Positions 60,242 to 64,000 of a stretch of 64,000 bases of DNA are shown here, piece by piece (positions within the stretch are counted from its first letter, which is position 1; the number at the start of each line of letters is the position of its first letter). The notes beneath the pieces are model-generated. The model saw only the letters and a program-made list of their open reading frames with translations. It searched no databases and was not told the origin of the DNA. Location of the stretch: positions 21,131-85,130 of the forward strand of contig NZ_JWTB01000032.1 of NCBI RefSeq assembly GCF_000813845.1, in the 5' to 3' direction. Origin of the DNA: Pseudarthrobacter phenanthrenivorans. GTDB taxonomy: Bacteria > Actinomycetota > Actinomycetes > Actinomycetales > Micrococcaceae. The position numbers and the translations under genes are program-made.

Positions 60242-62242
60242 CTAGAACCAGTCCCCGTCGGCGTAGGCGCTCCGGACGTGGGCGCGGAGATACTCGCCCA
60301 CCACCGCGGCGCCCAGGTCGCCCACCTCCGGCGCTACCACACGGCCATCCACGCGCCGGGCCATCCGATGGATGAACCTCTCGAGGCCGGGGTCGTTGCC
60401 CAGGCGGAAGAATGTGGTGTGGACGCCGGACCGGCCCAGCCGGTCGAGCTCGGCAACGGTGGCGCGGATGGTCTCCGCATCGGGCGGCCAGTTGAACCAG
60501 GAGTCTCCGTCAGGCAGAAGATGGGCGGTGGGTTCACCGTCGGTCACCACCAGCAGGACGGGCTGCATGGACGGGCACCGGCGGAAGAACCTGCCGGCCA
60601 GCAGCAGCCCGTGGTGCAGGTTGGTCCCCTGTTCGCGGAGCGCGGGCAGCGCCGTGAGTTCGCCGATGTCCATGGACTGCGCGTAGCGGCCGAACGTGAT
60701 CAGCTGCAGCCGGTCGCCGCGGAAACGCGTGGACACCAGGTGGTGCAGGGCCAGCGCGGTCCGCTTCATCGGCACCCACCGGCCCTCCGCCGCCATCGAG
60801 AAGGAAACATCCACCAGCAGGACCACCGCGGCCTGGGTTCGGGCCTCCGTTTCGGACACTTCGATATCGTCGACGGCCAGGCGCAATCCCCGGGCCGGGT
60901 CGCCGCCGTCGGCCATGGTACGCCGGATGGCATTGGTCATGGTGCGGGTGACGTCCCAGGGTTCGGCATCCCCAAACTCCCACTGCCGGCTGGAGCCGGT
61001 CTGCTCACCGGCTGCCCCTGCCGTCCTGGTATCCCGGTTTCCCTGCCGTCCGGACAGCTGCCGCGCCGTGTCGCGCAGCAGCGACTTCCCGAGCCGGCGC
61101 ATGGCCTGGGGCGACAACCGCAGGTCACCGTCGGCACCCCGCCGGAGGTACCCGCCGTCCTGCATGGCCCGCTCGATCTCCGCCAGGGTGCGGGCACTCA
61201 CGGCCGCATTTTCCCCCAGCTGGCGGGCAAGGGCGTCCAGGTCCAGGTCATCGAGCCTGGAGCCGTTATAGGACTGGGAAAGCTGCTCGGACAGTTCGTC
61301 GAGCTCGGCGAGGTCCTGCAGCACCCCGGTGCCGTCGCCCAGGCCCAGCCCCTCCTGTCCTTCAAACCGTTCCGAGCCCGTCCAGTCCTCGCCCGGGCGC
61401 AGGGCCTGGAGGGTGGCGTCGAGCTGGCTGAGCTGGTCCATCAGCTCCGGCGAACCAAAGGCCTGCGCGGACAGCCGCATCAACTCATCGCGCTGCTCAG
61501 GGGACATCGACTGCAGGAGACGCTGGGCGGCCGCGGCGCGCTGGGCAAGCGCGTCCACCAGTTCCTCCACCGACTGCGGATTCTCCGGAAAGAACTGGCC
61601 ATGCTTGGCCATGAATTCCTGGAAATCGGCATCGGTGTCTTCCCCGCGCCGGTGCTTCGCCAGTAATTCGTTGAGGTCCCGCAGCATGGCGTTCACCGCT
61701 GCACGGTCCTCGTCCGTGGCGGACTCCAGCGCCTGCTTCATCCCGGCAAACCGCTGCTCGAGGACTTCGCGGCCCAGCAGGTCCTTGATCCGGTCGTAGG
61801 CTTCCCGGGCCGTGCCTGACTGCCAGTCGTAGGATGCCAGTTCGTTGACCGCCGCGGCTGTGGAAGCCGGCAGGTTCTGCAGCTGCATCTCCCGGAAGGC
61901 ACGGTCGGTGTTGTCCATCATGGCGTCGCGGGCCAGCTGCTTGCGCTCCTCCAGCACCGCGGTGTCCAGGAGCTTCTTCACCTCGTCCAGGGTGCCGTCC
62001 AGGCGATGCCGGCTGAGCAGGTCGCGCCGGCGCTGCTGGACCCGCCGGGCAAGGTCGTCCAGCCCGTCCCGGTTCCGGCCGCCGCGCCGCAGGAACTCCT
62101 GGAGGGCATGGCGGGGCGAATAGCCTGCCATCACGTCTTCGGCGACGGCGTCGAGCGCCTCGGCCAGGTCTACCGGCGGGGCGAGCGGATCGGGTCCGCC
62201 GGTGTAGCGGCCGTACCTGGCGGACCGCTTGTGGATGGCCAT
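60242..62242 (-). CDS. VWA-domain protein paired with a MoxR-type ATPase
   Basis: 666 aa. Residues about 1-400 are highly charged and helical (coiled-coil-like, Arg/Glu/Gln-rich); the C-terminal 230 residues are a von Willebrand factor A domain with the metal-ion MIDAS motif VLLVDVSFSMAAEG and the later VTDGEPTAHL. Such proteins pair with the AAA+ ATPase encoded directly upstream (14 bp), like BchD/BchI chelatase or RavA-ViaA chaperone systems that remodel or insert metal into a target enzyme. No target enzyme gene is obvious nearby. ATG at 62242. Confidence 0.88.
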   Translation of the reverse strand: MAIHKRSARYGRYTGGPDPLAPPVDLAEALDAVAEDVMAGYSPRHALQEFLRRGGRNRDGLDDLARRVQQRRRDLLSRHRLDGTLDEVKKLLDTAVLEERKQLARDAMMDNTDRAFREMQLQNLPASTAAAVNELASYDWQSGTAREAYDRIKDLLGREVLEQRFAGMKQALESATDEDRAAVNAMLRDLNELLAKHRRGEDTDADFQEFMAKHGQFFPENPQSVEELVDALAQRAAAAQRLLQSMSPEQRDELMRLSAQAFGSPELMDQLSQLDATLQALRPGEDWTGSERFEGQEGLGLGDGTGVLQDLAELDELSEQLSQSYNGSRLDDLDLDALARQLGENAAVSARTLAEIERAMQDGGYLRRGADGDLRLSPQAMRRLGKSLLRDTARQLSGRQGNRDTRTAGAAGEQTGSSRQWEFGDAEPWDVTRTMTNAIRRTMADGGDPARGLRLAVDDIEVSETEARTQAAVVLLVDVSFSMAAEGRWVPMKRTALALHHLVSTRFRGDRLQLITFGRYAQSMDIGELTALPALREQGTNLHHGLLLAGRFFRRCPSMQPVLLVVTDGEPTAHLLPDGDSWFNWPPDAETIRATVAELDRLGRSGVHTTFFRLGNDPGLERFIHRMARRVDGRVVAPEVGDLGAAVVGEYLRAHVRSAYADGDWF

Positions 62243-62256
62243 GCTGCCTCCCGTGC

Positions 62257-63645
62257 CTAGCCGTAAATGGTTTCCTCGTCGTCGGATTCCTTGGAGATCC
62301 GGCGGCCGAGGTAGAGGCCTTCGAGGGCCAGTTCGACGGCGGCCGCCAGCTGTCCGTCATTCGTTGCACCCAGGCGCCGGCCTATTTCGTCGTAGAGGCC
62401 GGAGCCGTTCAGCGAGGGCAGGTTGCCCAGGAATTCCTGCGCCGTGACCTGTTCCCCGGTGGTGACGGTGCGGTGGCCGTCCAGGGCGGCCACGAGCGGT
62501 CCCATGTCCAGGCCTTGGAAGTGGGCCCTGACCGCTTCCGCGGTAGCGGTGCGCAGGAGGTGGTCAAGGATTCCCTGTTCGCGGCCTTCCTCGCCGGATT
62601 CGAACTCGATTTTGCCGGTCAGGACTTCCACGGCCGGCTCCAGGTCGATGATCCGGGCCACTGGCTGGTCCTCGCCCCGCAGGCTTGCGCGGCGCAAGGC
62701 GGCCGCGGCCACCGTCTCCGCACCGGCAATGGCGAACCGCGCGGACACGCCGGAAGTCTGGTTGATGGCCGGGGACTGCCGCAACGCCCTGGTGTAGCGT
62801 GCCAGGATTTCCAGGATGAACGGCGGTACGTCCGCCACCAGCTGGCCTTCCTGGCGGATGACCGACACCTCGTCCTCCAGCTCGATCGGGTAATGCGTCC
62901 TGATCTCGGCTCCAAACCGGTCCTTCAGGGGCGTGATGATGCGGCCGCGGTTGGTGTAGTCCTCCGGGTTGGCCGATGCAACCACCAGCACGTCCAGCGG
63001 CAGCCGCAGCACATAGCCGCGGATCTGGATGTCCCGCTCCTCCATGACGTTGAGCATGGCCACCTGGATGCGTTCGGCGAGGTCGGGAAGTTCGTTGATG
63101 GCAATGATGCCGCGGTTGGAGCGGGGTATCAGCCCGTAATGGATGGTTTCCGGATCTCCCAGGCGGCGGCCCTCAGCCACCCGCATCGGGTCGACATCGC
63201 CCACGAGGTCGGCCACGGAGGTGTCGGGGGTGGCAAGCTTTTCGACGTAGCGTTCGGAACGGTGCCGCCAGGCGATCCGGAGCCGGTCACCCTCGGTCAG
63301 CACGCGGGCGCGGGACTGCTCCGTGATCGGATCGAACGGGTGCTCATTCAGCTCCGAATCCTCGATCACCGGCGACCACTCGTCCAGCAGCCCCGCCAGG
63401 GTGCGGAGCAGGCGGGTCTTGCCCTGTCCCCGCTCGCCCAGCAGCACAATGTCGTGCCCGGCGATGAGGGCCCGCTCGAGTTGCGGAATCACGGTCCGGC
63501 TGAAACCGAAGAGGCCCGGCCACGGGTCCCGGCCGGCAGACAGGGCGGCCAGGAGGTTGTCGCGGATTTCGTGGCGCAGGTCCTTCTGGACGTGGCCTGC
63601 CGCACGCAGTTCACCAACGGTATAGATATCGGGGCGATCAGTCAC
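62257..63645 (-). CDS. MoxR/Mg-chelatase-type AAA+ ATPase
   Basis: 462-aa AAA+ ATPase of the chelatase/MoxR group. Walker A LLGERGQGKTRLLRTLAG near residue 68, Walker B IIAINELPDLAERIQ, sensor 1 VVASANPEDYTNRGRI, and arginine-finger-like PLKDRFGAEIRTHYP. The gene starts at a GTG at 63645 with GAGGA directly upstream and no spacing; no other in-frame start lies before the stop at about -30, so translation may be inefficient or leaderless. It leads the moxR-vwa unit, and the repeat-rich DNA 63646-64000 is upstream. Confidence 0.9.
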   Translation of the reverse strand: MTDRPDIYTVGELRAAGHVQKDLRHEIRDNLLAALSAGRDPWPGLFGFSRTVIPQLERALIAGHDIVLLGERGQGKTRLLRTLAGLLDEWSPVIEDSELNEHPFDPITEQSRARVLTEGDRLRIAWRHRSERYVEKLATPDTSVADLVGDVDPMRVAEGRRLGDPETIHYGLIPRSNRGIIAINELPDLAERIQVAMLNVMEERDIQIRGYVLRLPLDVLVVASANPEDYTNRGRIITPLKDRFGAEIRTHYPIELEDEVSVIRQEGQLVADVPPFILEILARYTRALRQSPAINQTSGVSARFAIAGAETVAAAALRRASLRGEDQPVARIIDLEPAVEVLTGKIEFESGEEGREQGILDHLLRTATAEAVRAHFQGLDMGPLVAALDGHRTVTTGEQVTAQEFLGNLPSLNGSGLYDEIGRRLGATNDGQLAAAVELALEGLYLGRRISKESDDEETIYG

Positions 63646-63750
63646 TCCTCTACCGTAAGCCCGGTCCTGCGGCTAATCGATAGATTCCTCCAGATTGCCG
63701 CAGCGCGTTTAAGGGAACGACGGCGGCCCGGCAGCTTCCGCCGCGGACCC

Positions 63751-63822
63751 ACTCCCCGAGGCGCACATCCACCTGTGACGCGCATCCGACTCCCCGACGC
63801 GCACATCCACCTGTGACGCGCA
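63751..63822. repeat. 34-bp direct repeat pair
   Basis: A 34-bp unit at 63751-63784 and again at 63789-63822 (38 bp apart), differing at one base (G/C at unit position 10). Core GCGCACATCCACCTGTGACG. Part of a non-coding stretch upstream of the MoxR gene. Confidence 0.75.
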
Positions 63823-63879
63823 CATTCCTTTTCGCGACCCACATATAGTGCGCGCCAGGGAATCTGCGCCGCACAGATG

Positions 63880-64000
63880 CCTCGCGGCTACCGCTCCCCG
63901 CACCCCGCACCCCGCAAGCTCGGCACGGGGCCCCCTCGCGGCTACCGCTTGCCGCTCCCCGCACCTCGCAAGCTCGGCGCGGGGCCCCCTCGCGGCTACC
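63880..64000. repeat. 54-bp tandem repeat running off the window
   Basis: CCTCGCGGCTACC begins at 63880, 63934 and 63988, an exact 54-bp period; the third copy is cut by the window end. The unit is CG-rich and carries CGCAAGCTCGGC and GGGGCCCC near its end; units differ slightly (CCCCGCACC block duplicated in unit 1, CTTGCCG in unit 2). The reads of both strands give only overlapping non-homologous open frames. Total extent cannot be judged from here. Confidence 0.8.

Noticed and set aside
59855..61666. Plus-strand open frame of 603 aa opposite the second reductase and the VWA gene
   Set aside because: Shadow; spans two well-supported minus-strand genes.
63751..64000. Repeats at the window end as a CRISPR array
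   Set aside because: Unit spacing is tandem, without unique spacers of uniform length, and no cas gene is near.

Overview
High-GC actinobacterial chromosome, most like Arthrobacter/Pseudarthrobacter. This rests on the protein sequences, the frequent GTG/TTG starts, and the conserved order polA / rpsA / coaE / uvrB / uvrA / uvrC / rapZ / yvcK / whiA / gap / pgk / tpiA, read mostly on the minus strand. I see no rRNA, tRNA, CRISPR array, insertion sequence or prophage; it is mostly core chromosome with a more accessory right half.

Region by region. 1-4 kb: lower glycolysis (tpiA cut by the window edge, pgk, gap) and sodA. 4-9.1 kb: the whiA-yvcK-rapZ-uvrC run. 9.2-13.6 kb: an acyltransferase, a HAD phosphatase and uvrA, which has a LexA-like palindrome at its promoter. 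13.6-17.5 kb: a heterodimeric ABC exporter in one operon with a YtrA-type GntR regulator. 17.7-24.4 kb: methyltransferase, DEAD-box helicase, acetyltransferase, aminopeptidase-like hydrolase, MFS transporter. 24.5-27.2 kb: terC behind a yybP-ykoY (Mn2+) riboswitch, and an orphan sugar-binding lipoprotein whose promoter lies between two LacI-like palindromes. 27.3-38.4 kb: uvrB, the CoaE-GrpB fusion, a YigZ protein, acetyltransferases, rpsA, polA and a thioesterase. 38.4-41.9 kb: a RibD-like reductase, the PiT phosphate transporter with a small membrane partner, a frameshifted HAD gene and an unknown membrane-anchored protein. 42-47.4 kb: VOC protein, then a KdpE/KdpD-type two-component system in which KdpD lacks its N-terminal sensor domain and which faces a large APC-superfamily permease, not kdpFABC. 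47.5-52.5 kb: YciO/Sua5 protein, stand-alone LigD polymerase domain, hydrolase, glycogen debranching enzyme, small ORF. 52.6-63.6 kb: HrpB, two unknown membrane proteins, flavin reductase, stand-alone 5'-3' exonuclease, BNR-type protein, a second RibD-like reductase and a VWA/MoxR pair. 63.7-64 kb: non-coding, with two families of direct repeats, one a 54-bp tandem unit running off the window.

Together: all three UvrABC subunits, UvrB's partner polymerase PolA, a LigD-type polymerase and extra nucleases and helicases make the window rich in DNA repair. Glycolysis, metal (TerC, SodA) and ion/phosphate uptake (APC-KdpDE, PiT) are the other themes. The item most worth following is the truncated KdpD/KdpE plus APC permease locus; the riboswitch and the mutually consistent degenerate-site changes in the ABC exporter are well supported by sequence.
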